Assembly: GCA_001643675.2 (NCBI GenBank)
Contig: LSRY02000014.1
Span: 1,412,001-1,476,000 of the forward strand
From: Monocercomonoides exilis
Taxonomy: Eukaryota; Preaxostyla; Oxymonadida; Polymastigidae
DNA length: 64,000 nt
Direction: 5' to 3'
Part shown: positions 12,184-23,143 of the stretch, piece after piece
Layout: every line of letters starts with the position of its first letter
How positions within the stretch are numbered: position 1 is the stretch's first letter
Position numbers and translations under genes: made by a program
Notes under the pieces: model-generated
The model's database searches: none
What the model was told of the DNA's origin: nothing
What the model saw: the letters and a program-made list of their open reading frames with translations, nothing else

Positions 12184-15171
12184 ATGTCAAGTCTTTTTTC
12201 TGTTGTGTCTAGGGCTCACAAGCCTTTTACTGTTCACTGTTTGCTATTATCTGGTAAAAAGATTTCTTGTAATGTGGGTACACACTTTAGAGTTTTGGAT
12301 TTGAAAGTTTTGATTGAAAGAACCGAAGGGATTCCAGCTGATGATATACGCTTTATATTTTGTGGAAAATCGTTAGAAAATGGAAGGAAGTTAGTCTATT
12401 ATGGCATTTGTGAACAATCTGTTATTCATCTTGTTCTTCGATTAAGAAATCATTCATGGAATTTTTGTGAAATTGTTGCGAAAGTACCGAAATATTTTTG
12501 CATTCATATTCTGCTTCAAAAAGGAAGATCAAATGAAATTGGTGATACGAATATTCAATCATTTATTCAAGAGCAATTGAACATTAATCACTTTTTTTTT
12601 AAAGTTGGTGATAAAAAAGGAGGAAATCTTGAATCCGGCTTAAAACGAGTTTTCGATCCATTTATCAGAATTGAAAATTACGATACGAAATTTTATCTCA
12701 GTTCCGAAAGGGAAGGTGCAGTTTATGATTCTCTAAAGCTTGATCCTTGGAAAGTTTTTCATAAAAAACTTTTATCCTTTCATTCAAATTCATTTCAGTT
12801 TGATCACATATGCAATATTTTGAAATCTATTTTGAATCATATTTCAAAAGCAGATTGCGAAAATGTGGCAATTAGAGGTAATTTTCGGAATTTTATAGAG
12901 AGAATACTTCAGAAAGAGAAGTTGACAAGCAATTACGAATTGGATGAAAAACAAACAAAATTTGTTCGAAGCCTGCAACTGATAAATGATATTCTACGAT
13001 TCATAATGCAAGCCGTTGTCATGTCCGTCCTTAATAATATTACAGAAACATTTGGTAATTCTGTTAATGACAGGAGAAATGCGGAAAACTCGGCAATTTT
13101 GTGGCAACTGGAAAATAGAACCATGAATGACTTGGCATTAAACCCGCTCTTTATATGTTTATCGGAAAGTGGAGTCTATTCGTGGATGTACAACGTTATA
13201 AAGTCTTTTAGGAAAAGTGGCTTGCCAAAGGAATTAAAAGCCAAATTGAAAACGCCTGACAGTATATTTTTGACATCTGAAAAAGATGTTCAAAGCGTAA
13301 TGACACACATGAAGCAATTTGTTCGTTCGTTACCGCCAGTGTTTAGAGAGCTGCTGTTTTCGTCGTCTGTTCTGATAACAATTAGCATTTCTGAGAATGT
13401 GGCAGACGTCTGCTCGTATGCATTTGCGTTGGCGTTTTTGTGTGCTGTGATTGAAGATGATGGTTCCTCAGAATTCAAACAAAAATCACAACAACAGCCA
13501 CATACAGAACAGCCGCCCCAAAGAACGGAATCTTCCTCGCACTCTTTGTTTTTCTCTTGCCATCGTCATGACACTTGTACCGATTGTGATTGCAGATGGG
13601 AATTGAGCGATTTTGAGGTTGCTGTGTGTGTACTGATGTTGCAGTCGTATGGCAAAAAAATTTTTGTTCTAAAACAGGTGTTGTCCGATGAGGCAGCAAT
13701 GCATGTTTTTCAGAAGTGTTTGAGGCTGACCGAAAGAAGAATTAGCGAAATCAATTGCTCTAAAGATGAAATATTGCGTTCATCGTCAGCGATTTCTTCT
13801 TCTTCTTCTTCTTCTTCTTCTTCTTCTTCTTCTTGCCCATCGGAGACATCGTATTCAACACTTCCGCCTCTGACAAACCAACCGTCTTCTATTCACCCGA
13901 CCGTGGCAGTGGCTGCTGCATTGGTGTATTACACGATGATTCGCCGTGTTCTGTTTGATAGCATTGCTGCTTCTGATAAAACTTCTGATACTGTTTCTCC
14001 AAAATCTTTGGCTGTCGCTGCGAATGTGAAGAAATTTCTCTATTCACATGTGAATAATATAATTTATGATGTCCGCCTTTTCATGTATAAATTGCTGAAG
14101 AAATGTGAGGCCAGAATTAATGAAAGCACGTTTGTTGTCTCTTCAAGTACGACATCCTCATCAGAGTCTGTTCAAATATCGAATGGGGATGCTTCTTCTT
14201 CTGCTTCTGCTTCTTCTGCTTCTTCTGCTTCTGTTTCTACTTCTGTTTCATGTTGTCCTTTAAAAGGTTCGTTTCACGAGCAGCTGCCTTTTCTTCGAAG
14301 GCTGTCGAGTGCGCAAATAATTGTTTATGTTATGAAGCTTATCACTTGCATGTTGCTGATCCATAAGACGCATGAGAAGCAATACGATCCGCAGGGAAGA
14401 AATATTGCGTGGTTGACGGCTCTTGCGCAGATGCAGATGTTCTTTCGAAAGAAAATAACAGAAATCATAAGAAAAAGCAAGGCAAAATCTCAGGCAGCTC
14501 TAAAGGAAGTGGAGGAAGAAGGCATTTTCTGCGGAGAGTTTGAACCAACTTTGGCGTGTTTTGGATATAATCATAACGCAACAGCCATTCATTTATTGAG
14601 TCACGAAGTTGGAATTACAGTAAATTCGTCAAATTTGTTGTTATTTTTGCGTGGGAAAGATATTAAATATGAGTCTGAGTCAAAAACAGTGGATCCTGAA
14701 GCAGAGAGGATTGAGACAGAAATGTTGACTGAAATGAATGCTGACATAATTAACTGTACCAAAATGAAAGGTGCTATTGAAACTCGCAAGAATGAGCCTC
14801 GTTCTGTGTTAGAAGTTGCTATTGATTATACTGCTGAGATGGCTTCTGAAGTATTCAACGAGTCGCAAGCACTCGATGGTTTCGATATCATATTCAATAT
14901 TTGCAGTGCTATTTATCCGGAGAAACACAAAACGTCCATAAACAACGAAAGCCGAAAAAAGTCATCTATTTCTGAGGTTGAAAGCAAGCAGTTGAAAGAT
15001 TCGCCTTTCTTCATTGAAGAAGTTAGTGCACAACGGATAATACGCGAAGAGTGTGAAGAGAATGGAATTAGCGATCTGTTTCTCCTTTTGGCTCATCTTC
15101 CGTCTAAAAATACTTCTCTTTTAGAATCACGTGCATATTTCTATTTCTCTTCAATTGGTTTGGTGCTGTGA
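12184..15171 (+). CDS. 995-residue protein with N-terminal ubiquitin-like domain
   Basis: A single uninterrupted 2,988-bp frame with a good ATG. Residues 15-90 align along the whole of ubiquitin. The hydrophobic patch is kept (Leu8, Ile44 and Val70 equivalents, ending HLVLRLR), as are Lys11, Lys27 and Lys48 equivalents. Lys6, Lys29, Lys33 and Lys63 are replaced and the terminal Gly-Gly is Asn-His, so the domain cannot be cleaved or conjugated. It should act as a fixed ubiquitin-like module. The remaining 900 residues are helical-looking and contain serine tracts near residues 530-550 and 670-700. I do not recognise another domain. By analogy with other UBL-plus-large-body proteins it may bind proteasomes or ubiquitin-binding factors, but that is inference. 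It is convergent with the kleisin gene downstream. Confidence 0.8.
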   Translation: MSSLFSVVSRAHKPFTVHCLLLSGKKISCNVGTHFRVLDLKVLIERTEGIPADDIRFIFCGKSLENGRKLVYYGICEQSVIHLVLRLRNHSWNFCEIVAKVPKYFCIHILLQKGRSNEIGDTNIQSFIQEQLNINHFFFKVGDKKGGNLESGLKRVFDPFIRIENYDTKFYLSSEREGAVYDSLKLDPWKVFHKKLLSFHSNSFQFDHICNILKSILNHISKADCENVAIRGNFRNFIERILQKEKLTSNYELDEKQTKFVRSLQLINDILRFIMQAVVMSVLNNITETFGNSVNDRRNAENSAILWQLENRTMNDLALNPLFICLSESGVYSWMYNVIKSFRKSGLPKELKAKLKTPDSIFLTSEKDVQSVMTHMKQFVRSLPPVFRELLFSSSVLITISISENVADVCSYAFALAFLCAVIEDDGSSEFKQKSQQQPHTEQPPQRTESSSHSLFFSCHRHDTCTDCDCRWELSDFEVAVCVLMLQSYGKKIFVLKQVLSDEAAMHVFQKCLRLTERRISEINCSKDEILRSSSAISSSSSSSSSSSSSCPSETSYSTLPPLTNQPSSIHPTVAVAAALVYYTMIRRVLFDSIAASDKTSDTVSPKSLAVAANVKKFLYSHVNNIIYDVRLFMYKLLKKCEARINESTFVVSSSTTSSSESVQISNGDASSSASASSASSASVSTSVSCCPLKGSFHEQLPFLRRLSSAQIIVYVMKLITCMLLIHKTHEKQYDPQGRNIAWLTALAQMQMFFRKKITEIIRKSKAKSQAALKEVEEEGIFCGEFEPTLACFGYNHNATAIHLLSHEVGITVNSSNLLLFLRGKDIKYESESKTVDPEAERIETEMLTEMNADIINCTKMKGAIETRKNEPRSVLEVAIDYTAEMASEVFNESQALDGFDIIFNICSAIYPEKHKTSINNESRKKSSISEVESKQLKDSPFFIEEVSAQRIIREECEENGISDLFLLLAHLPSKNTSLLESRAYFYFSSIGLVL
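13794..13834 (+). repeat. (TTC)n microsatellite inside coding sequence
   Basis: About 13 tandem TCT/TTC triplets encode an uninterrupted serine run within the ubiquitin-like-domain protein. A second serine/alanine-rich run lies near 14190-14250. Such triplet tracts are prone to length change. Confidence 0.9.
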
Positions 15172-15881
15172 TGCGATAGCATAGCGCTTTTATGGTATCT
15201 TATCAAGCACCTTTTTATCATTGTTTTACGTTTTCGTTTTTCTTTACTTAGATTTGCTTATCTTTACAAATATTTATTAATATGTGAAATAGATTTCCTT
15301 CGAAGTTATACTTCGTGTTGAATTCTATTGTTTCAGTTATTTTAAATTTTTATTTGTAGAAATAAATTTTATTCTTTGGTTTAAGACTTTCTTCAAAGGA
15401 TAAAAAGTGAAATAAACATAATGCTTGCTTACACATTTTTTTTTCAAATTTTTTAACAACTGTTTTTTTCGTTTAAGTTTCAGTTTAAGTTGTGATTTTT
15501 CAAATTTCGATTTGGGAAATTTTGATAAATACATCAATATTTGGCATGTTATTTAGATTTTTCTGTTCTAATTTCAAGTTTTGTTTTATGTGCTTTGAAG
15601 ACAAATTAAGATAGATTTGCAAATATGTTTGAATCGGGAACAACGTTAACATCTTGTTGAATTGTGAATTAACTTCCATATGTGACATTTCAATGAACAC
15701 ATAAAGAATAAAAAATATTCCAATTTTTCAAAAAAAAAAGTTTGTAATTTTCAGAATTTAACTTACCAAATAAAAGCTCGCAAGATTCCTTAAAAGACAA
15801 AAAAAAAAAAAAAAATAACAAATAAATATGATTGTAAAAAACAGATTAACAGAAAATACGAAATATTGCTTTTGAATTTTT
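15172..15881. other. convergent intergenic spacer, very AT-rich
   Basis: This 710-bp spacer lies between the 3' ends of the ubiquitin-like-domain gene and the kleisin gene. It contains poly(A)/(T) runs (for example 15729-15738 and 15799-15815) and only short, low-complexity open frames. Nothing functional was recognised apart from the room for two 3' ends. Confidence 0.6.
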
Positions 15882-18651
15882 TCATTTAACTCTTCTTCTA
15901 GAAGCTTGTGCAAATTGTTGAAGGCGAGGCTACAATTTTTAAGAAAAGTAACAATAATTCTTAATTTAACAAACAAGCGAAAAATAAATAAAAATTACAA
16001 ACTGTTCTGTTTATGCTAATATCACCCAAAGGCGAGTTCTGCATCATTTTTATATAGCCCGTGCTGTTCAGAGTCAGAAGGCCAGCAAACGCATACGCAA
16101 GAGTCCGTCTCCGCTGTGTAACAATAACCTCAGACATCTTCATCGAATTTGACGGATCAAGAGGATCATCACTTCCTTCTCTTTTAGCTTTCGCTTCCTT
16201 TTCCTTTCCTTTCTTTTTGTCGTCTTTGACTTCTTCAGATTCCTTTTCTTCTTCTCTCTTTTCAAACTTATCATTAATAAAATGCATTAGTCCCAAAGTC
16301 TTTTCGTCGAACTGCTGGACAGATGGTTCTGGCTGCCTTTCAAAACGATTCTGATGCTGCTGTTCTGCCAATGGAAGAGTATAACTCATCGACGGATTTG
16401 GCCTATCAGCAGGGTTCTCAAGAGGGGGTGACAATATGTCAAACAGAGGTGATAGAATCCCATCTTCATGTTCTGCAATTGACTTTTGCTGTTCAACAGC
16501 ATTGTCAAAATGAGAGCCTCTGATTCCACCAAATGCAGCTGATTGATCCATCTCCTCTCTTCGTTTGCTTGATGCTGTTAATCTTCTGCCGGCGGGCGCT
16601 GATTGGCGCAATGGAAAATCTGCATCGTCGAAAGTTTGGAATGTAGCCATGTCAACATCATCTTCATCAGATATTCCCTTTGTGAGCCTTCCTCCAACTT
16701 CGCTTGCTGCTACATCTTCATTCATCAATTGTCTTCTGCGAGTAAATCCTGATGATAATGCAAAACCTGCGCTGCCGGGAACGTCAAACGGGGTTGCCTG
16801 AAGCTGATCCCCATCAGCAACTCCCTTAATACTTGGCGTTGTCATTCCAGATTGTGGTGTTGTTGTGTGGCTGAATACATTGCGATAATGCGTTCCATCT
16901 GCTGCTCCAGGGACAGCTGATGGAGTTGGAGGGAAAGAACGTATTTGCCCTAAAAAATAAATTGAGTTTGTTAAACGTTCATTAAGTATTTTTAAAGATA
17001 ATATTAAAAAATTTTTAAATGATGAATAAGCAAAAAATTTTGCGTACCAGGCTCAACTTCCTCTCTTGGAAATGCAGGATAAATTGGTTGCTTTATCCTC
17101 AGAAATGAATTTGGCAGAAAATCTGAAATTGAATCGGTCTTCAAACGAAGGCCAAGTGGTTCTTCAAACACAGATTTTGAAGTTGTCTCTTCATCAAAAG
17201 TTGAAGTCCTGCTTTCAATATCCATTTTGATGTTGTCTGTTTTGTTGTCAACCCCTTCTCCTTTGTGACGTGTTGTTGGTGCAGTGTTCTGGTTATGTTC
17301 GCGAAAGATCTGATCAGGAATAATGATTTCATCGTCTCTCAAATTTGAATATTTTTCTTTTCTTGGCTTTTCTTTACCTCCTCCAACGTTTTGCGTCATC
17401 TGGCTTTCCGTTCCATCTGAAAATAATGCTGTTCCTGGCTCTCCGAATTCCTCTTCCATTCGCTCGTTTCTTCTTTCTTCATCTTCTTCGGCTATTTGGA
17501 ATCTGTCCAATGCAGAATCACTGTGTGTAAGTTGAGAAATCATTCGCCTCTTTTTCTTTGATGATTGAGCATCATCCATTTCAAAATCAGCAAACATTGT
17601 CATGTCTTGCTCACCTCCATCCAAATCTTCCATCCTTTTCAATGCTCTCTCTGCATCTGCTATTAGTCCAGCTCTGCCACTTGTTCTCCTGCGCTCGATT
17701 GTCCCATCAACTGCTTGTTCTGCAAATGGGGAGTTATCAGTGAAGATGTTCATTCCGGTTGTGGCAAGAGACGTCGGTGTACCTGCAGCATCGGTAAATC
17801 CAAGCATTGTCATCAAAGATGGATCAAGAAATGGTGTTTGAAGAAGCTTATATAAAAAATTAATTGCATCGTATCATTTGATGAAAAATTCAACAATTGT
17901 TTTTATTACAGTAAAAATTTTAAAGCAAATTACACACATTATTTTCTTGATTAATTCCTGAAATTAAAGAAGTTTCTTCTTGTTCTCTTGATGGCTTTTT
18001 TCTCATAACGGATTGGCTAGAAGCATTGGACGAATCTTGAAATGGAGATGTGAAAAATGCTGACTGTGTTGATGGTCCAAATTGAATCTGTCTTGTTAAA
18101 GGAACTGCATCATATGTCAAAGTCATATTTATCATATCCTCAAGACTTGTTTCTGGGAGTGTAATATGCGACCGAGATGCCACTGTAACATCTGATGGTA
18201 AATCAATGGTGGTCGATTGAAATGCCTATAAATAACATTCGAAATAAAAAAAGAAATAAATTGAACAATCATGATTAATGTGAAACAATAAATGAATAAT
18301 ATGAGTATTAACCATGTTTATTTTTGTTTGTAGTCCTCTAACATCATCAAATAAATATCGAACTTTTCGAGAAAATATTTTTACAAGTCCAAAATACAAA
18401 AATCCAGATATTCGCACAGAAATAGGAAGATGATCTTTATCATCAGCTTCAACGGGTATTCCACTTTCAATCATCTTGGCAGCTTCTGTGATATTTGTAC
18501 GTAAAACTCCATATCTATTTAAACTCTTTTCATATGTCGCAGCAAGCCAAATCTTTCCTAAAGGTCTGAAAGAATTTTTGTGAGTAAATTAATTGGTCAT
18601 AGCAAATGTAAAATACCCTTTTTTCGACAAGTATACAGTCCAAAACACCAT
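15882..18651 (-). CDS. RAD21: cohesin kleisin subunit RAD21/REC8
   Basis: Six exons: 18651-18617, 18565-18313, 18225-17938, 17846-17048, 16949-16003 and 15929-15882, with every phase consistent, encoding 789 residues. The N-terminus reads MVFWTVYLSKKGPLGKIWLA and leads to KINMAF about 90 residues later, the classic Rad21/Rec8 N-domain that binds SMC3. The last 60 residues (YAFAGLLTLNSTGYIKM, then PLGDISI) match the C-terminal winged helix that binds the SMC1 head. The middle is acidic and Ser/Thr-rich, as expected for a linker cut by separase; an E-x-x-R match (TIERRR) occurs there but is only suggestive. The kleisin closes the cohesin ring that holds sister chromatids together. I cannot separate mitotic RAD21 from meiotic REC8. 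The last exon was chosen because it keeps phase and gives a short basic tail. Confidence 0.92.
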
Positions 18652-18926
18652 AAGTTCAAAAGTTACCTCAGAAAAAAATTTGAAATGATGAAAAGACTTT
18701 CAAATAATAAAATGGGATGCATTCTTAAAGTATGGTTAAATAATTGTGTTGTGAAGTGAATGTTCTAAAAATGAAAGTGAAAAACTTCAATGAATTTTAT
18801 TCAAAAGAATTCTTCCATTAGAAATAATGTAGATCAATTTATGAAAAAAAATCTCACTTTCTTTTAAATATTTCAATTGGAAGATTGTACTTGAAGAAGC
18901 AACTCAACACTGATAGAATTTGTGAA

Positions 18927-19843
18927 ATGGAGGGCAATGTCACAATGATGGATGAAACATCAAAGGTCAGATCTGTTGAACTGTGCGAAGAGATAACTCA
19001 TGCTTCTATTTTACTTCTTCTTCCAAATCCAGTTACATCCTCAACATTATTGTTTTTCCATCGTTATCATGAACGTAAATCTTTCTCCATTGATAATGCA
19101 AAAGTTTGTTTTTCAATAATTATTAAAATATCAAGAAATCCTCTAATTCATATATTGTTTTAATTTTTAGAAAATTGCTTCAGCTTCATTATTTTTATCT
19201 TGTAAAATTCATGAGAATGAGCGTCATCCATTAGATATCTTTAATGTATTATCTATTTTAAAATCCAGAAAATCAACAACAGAAAGAATAATAGCAACCC
19301 CATTTTCATCTGTTTGAACAAAATATGCTTCTATTATATTATAACTTACTATATTTTTAGGAATATATTTCGTTTAGAGACTCATTGCTTGAAGCTGAAG
19401 TTGAGCTAGTTCAAGTGCTTGGTTTTGATCTTCGAGCATTAACTCCTCATCATTTTGGAATTGGGATTCTAAAGCAGCTTTCGTTGATTGATAACAAGAA
19501 AATTGTCCAAACATCTTGGAATTTGTTTAATGATAGCATGAAAATTGATTTATGTAACAGATTTTCAATGTTATCCATAAGTATTTCATGTGTTGTGTTA
19601 GCAGCAAGATTTGAAAAAGTCAAGCTGCCTCAAAATTGGTGGAATGTTTTCGGAGAAGAAACGATTGGTCTGCTATATTTTTCACATATTTTTGTTTCAT
19701 TCTTTTGAAATATTTTGGCTTTTACAGTTATTCAAAACATTTGTCAAGAAATAATGAATTTATTACAAAAGCAACATCGTCTCAATGCTTTAACGGATAA
19801 AATTGATGAAGAAGTGTGTTTCCATGATATAAAATCAAGATAA
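18927..19843 (+). CDS. cyclin L/T-like transcription-splicing cyclin
   Basis: Four exons: 18927-19103, 19171-19311, 19361-19667 and 19728-19843, encoding 246 residues. Two cyclin folds are visible. Fold 1 has TLLFFHRYHERKSF and the hallmark KIASASLFLSCKIHENE. Fold 2 has LLEAEVELVQVLGFDL, then VQTSWNLFNDSMK, then a VLAARFEK helix. The 'WNLFNDSM' stretch matches the WNYMNDSL segment of cyclins L, K and T better than B-type cyclins. These cyclins activate CDKs such as CDK11, CDK9 or CDK12 in transcription and splicing. The protein ends right after fold 2 and lacks the long RS-rich tail of animal cyclin L. It is divergent with the kleisin gene (275 bp between ATGs). The subfamily assignment is tentative, but it is clearly a cyclin. 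Confidence 0.85.
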
Positions 19844-20400
19844 ATCAAGAATTAATTTTTATGATTGATGAGCTGAAGCACAAAAGAATATTTTTATTTG
19901 TTTATTTTTTTTTTTTTCATAAACAGATAAAAGCAAAAATAAATTTTATTTAATGCATCATCATTCTGTTTGTATAAACATCTTTAGCCTCAAATTTGCT
20001 TTTGAAATTATTGTTATTTTGGTAATTATTCTTTCATTATTATTTTATGGGATCATATTCTTAAAAAGAAAACAAAAGGAAGAATCAATTAATCTTGTAT
20101 TTTGTTTGATAACAATTACTCATCCTCGAATGTTACGTTTTTGTTGTCAAAAAGAAAGAAAAAGAAGAAAAGAAGAAAGACGAAAAAAGTCTAAACAAGT
20201 TCTCAAATTTGAATTGATTCTGTCTTTCAGCTTTTGCAAAACAAATCAAAAAGAATGAAACAATTTGACAAGAACTTTTATAAAAGTATTAAAAATGAAA
20301 AAACGCTATTTTTGTTGCATTTTGATAAAATAATTAATTTTTAAAATTACATAGAAATTATTACAGTTCTTAAAAAAAAAAATGTTTCTCACTCTTTTGA

Positions 20401-20401
<1 letters not shown>

Positions 20402-20449
<48 letters not shown>
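20402..20449. repeat. 48-base poly(A) tract
   Basis: 48 consecutive A residues, flanked by the short inverted pair GTTTCTCA (20384-20391) and TGAGAAAC (20451-20458). It may be a slippage tract or an old retroposition tail. Confidence 0.95.
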
Positions 20450-20451
<2 letters not shown>

Positions 20452-20609
20452 GAGAAACTTGAAAGTGTTTTTAATAAGAAGAATATCATCCAAAGAGCGT
20501 TGTGATAATTAATGCTATCAAAATAAAAATTTATGAAAATTACTTATTTTTTTGTCCTTTTTCAAAAAAGAATGATTTTCAATAAATAAATATTTTTTTA
20601 ATTTTATTT

Positions 20610-20850
20610 GTTTTAATTTTTTTGAAAAGTTCCTTTTGTCTAATTTTCAAATAAAATAAAAATTTCATTTTTCAAAAAAATTTCTGTTCCCACTCACCAA
20701 ATTTTGCTAACAAGAAAATAAATTCTTGACATGGGTGTTATTTTTATTTTTGTGAAGCTTCATGAGAGAGAACAGAAATTTGACCGAAATGTGAAATTTT
20801 TATTCTATTTGAAAATTAAACAAAAAGAACTTTTCAAAAAAATTAAAACA
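20610..20850. repeat. imperfect inverted repeat (fold-back element, copy 1)
   Basis: The arm at 20610-20696 is matched by the reverse complement of 20763-20850, with about 66 bp between them. Both arms read roughly TTTTAATTTTTTTGAAAAGT, then AATTTTCAAATA, AAAAATTTCA, AATTTCTGTTC and CTCA. There is no coding capacity. It looks like a small non-autonomous hairpin element. Confidence 0.75.
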
Positions 20851-21475
20851 TTTTAATATTTTTTTGTATTTTATTCTACTGTTTGAAAAAAAAATGAGAA
20901 ATATTCACAATAACATGAAAAAAATTATAACGAACTTCTTCAATCGGTGAATCTTTTTTTAAATGAATATTTTTTCGGAAAATACCGATTTAGAAAAATC
21001 AAAAATATTCTTCATTCTGTTCCTGAAAGTGAATGGTTGTTTCTTTCAAAACTTTTTCTGATTTCATGTGTTGATTCATTTGATTGAAACACATTTTTTG
21101 AAATTTATTTTGTTCCATAAAGGGTTTTTTTTTATAAAAGTCACAAACTGTTTCTATGTGTGAGAGAGAAATAGAACTTTATTTGAACGTTTTTTGTTAT
21201 GAATCAATTAAATGTCTCCGCAATACACATGTTCTCGAATGAAATATGTTTGTGCATTCCAATTCACATAATGAAAAGTTTGATGGATTTATAACCAAAA
21301 ATTATCAAATCAGGTTAAGTTTAATTAAACACAGGTATTCAACATTTGAGACTTTTCAAAAAGGACAACTCGCAAGTTTATATAAATATATTTTGTGAAA
21401 ATGTTATCTTTATCCAGAAAAAGAAAATGACCTCGCTAAGATAAATTCCAAATATGAATATGGATTATTTATTTT

Positions 21476-21688
21476 AAAAAGTCGCAAATGTTTAATTTTA
21501 GAATAAATCTAAATTTTCATATTTAGCTCAAATTTCTGTTTCTACTCACGAATCTTCTTAAGAATATATGAAATAGCATTATCAAGAAATAGATTCAATT
21601 TCAGAGAAGTTTGGTGAATGTTAATAAAATTTTGATCAAAATATGAAATTTTTGATTTATTTGATAATTAAACATTTGCGACTTTTCA
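21476..21688. repeat. imperfect inverted repeat (fold-back element, copy 2)
   Basis: Arms 21476-21549 and 21614-21688 are inverted relative to each other (GTCGCAAATGTTTAATT in both, then AAATTTCATAT-like and CTCAC-like segments). The arm sequence resembles that of the 20610-20850 element, especially CAAATTTCTGTT followed by CTCAC, so the two look like members of one family. Confidence 0.6.
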
Positions 21689-22089
21689 AAAAGAATTACC
21701 CAAATTTTCTTTGTAAAAAAATGATTGAGAACAATTACAAATTGAATTTTGAAAATTTATTGATTGAAAAGTGTATATAACATATTAATCCCTCATTTCA
21801 AGTATAACAATAACTAAAGACAAAATATCAACGCTCGATAATTTTTGTTGAAAAGAATTGAATGTTAGTGAACTTTTTTGGATCTAATATTTTTCACTGA
21901 TAAACTTTATTTGGAGATGTTTCGAAATTTTGATGAATTTTCGCTTTTTGTTAATTTTTTTGTGCCAAAATGAATCTCTGATTACATCACTTTTTTTGTC
22001 CCAATTCACTTTATTCAATTAGAGCGGGGATAAATTCTCTATTATATCATCGATTAATTAACATTTATGTTTTTGATAGATAGTTTGTG

Positions 22090-22466
22090 CAGATATCGCA
22101 TAAAATACCGGACATCGCACAAAAAACCGGACAAGATCGAATTCACAATAACTGTAAGAGGAATAATTCTGATAATTTTCCTCAAATTACATCTCATCAA
22201 TGCAAACTCAATTGATACACAAAACTTTCAAAATAGCTTCATTTGTGCTCAGAAAAAATGATATTCGAATTCTCGGAGAAATAGGATTTTGAATTTCTCC
22301 GAGATTTAAAAAATATTTTATTCTGAGCACAAATGAAGCTATTCATTAAGCCTCGTTTATCAAATGAGTTTGTACTGATGAGATGTAATTTGAGGAAAAT
22401 TATCAGAATTATTCCTCTTACAGTTATTGTGAATTCGATCTTGTCCGGTATTTTATGCGATATCTG
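22090..22466. repeat. 377-bp long palindrome
   Basis: The left arm starts CAGATATCGCATAAAATACC and the right arm is its reverse complement, ending GCGATATCTG. The arms match closely over about 110 bp at the outside and again over about 20 bp inside (AATAGCTTCATTTGTGCTCA), with a central CTCGGAGAAAT / ATTTCTCCGAG pair. The left arm carries a 19-bp tandem insertion (ATCGCACAAAAAACCGGAC) that is absent from the right arm. No target-site duplication was recognised and there is no gene. Confidence 0.85.
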
Positions 22467-23143
22467 TATTTTGGTAATATTTTATCATTATCGTATGAGA
22501 ATATAATTGTCTCCTACAAAATAAAAATAAAATAAATAAAAATTAAAATGTATATCTTTTTCAAATAAGGATTTCGCATATTTTTTGCAAAGTATAATTC
22601 CATAGTTTCTTATTTCTTTTCTTTTTTTATTCCTTTTATGATATTTCGTTAACTGGAACAAAAATTTGATCAAGGTTTGAGATAAGAATTTGAACATAAA
22701 AATTTGTTTAACTGTGCACTATCTTGATAAAATAGTCATATGAAAAAAGACATCAACGTCATTCGAAAATTGACATTATTTCTTTGATATGTATTGATTT
22801 ATAATCTTGCTCAGTTCGTTTTTGATGAAAATTTTTTGTTGGATAATATTGAATTCTTTAAATGTTGCATAACCTAAAAATACTATGATTTGGAATTATT
22901 CAATTGCGTATTCAAAAATTTTTAGAAATTATTTTTTATTTATTTGAAAAGAAATAATAAAAAATTTATTGAGCAAGTCTTTTCTTGTAACCATTTTTTC
23001 CCCTTTTCTAATTTCCGTTTAATGCAAATCGAAAATGAAAGGAAAATTCATTCACCAATTGTATCATTAACCCTTTACGAAAACCAAAAAATAATCAATT
23101 ATACGAAGAACATTTTCAGAAAAAAGCAAATGAGTTAATAATT

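Larger units (their letters stand above)
19844..23143. other. 3.3-kb AT-rich spacer with fold-back elements
   Basis: No convincing gene. The region holds a 48-base poly(A) run, two imperfect inverted repeats of one family (20610-20850 and 21476-21688), and a much better palindrome at 22090-22466, all listed separately. The motif CATTTGAGACTTTTCAAAAA or CATTTGCGACTTTTCAAAAA also recurs outside the stems (about 21343 and 21672). A 101-residue open frame at 19953-20258 has one hydrophobic helix and a Lys/Arg-rich tail but no family resemblance. Confidence 0.6.

Noticed and set aside
19953-20258. 101-residue open frame with one hydrophobic segment
   Set aside because: Very AT-rich, low complexity, no homologous motif and no supporting splice or neighbour context.
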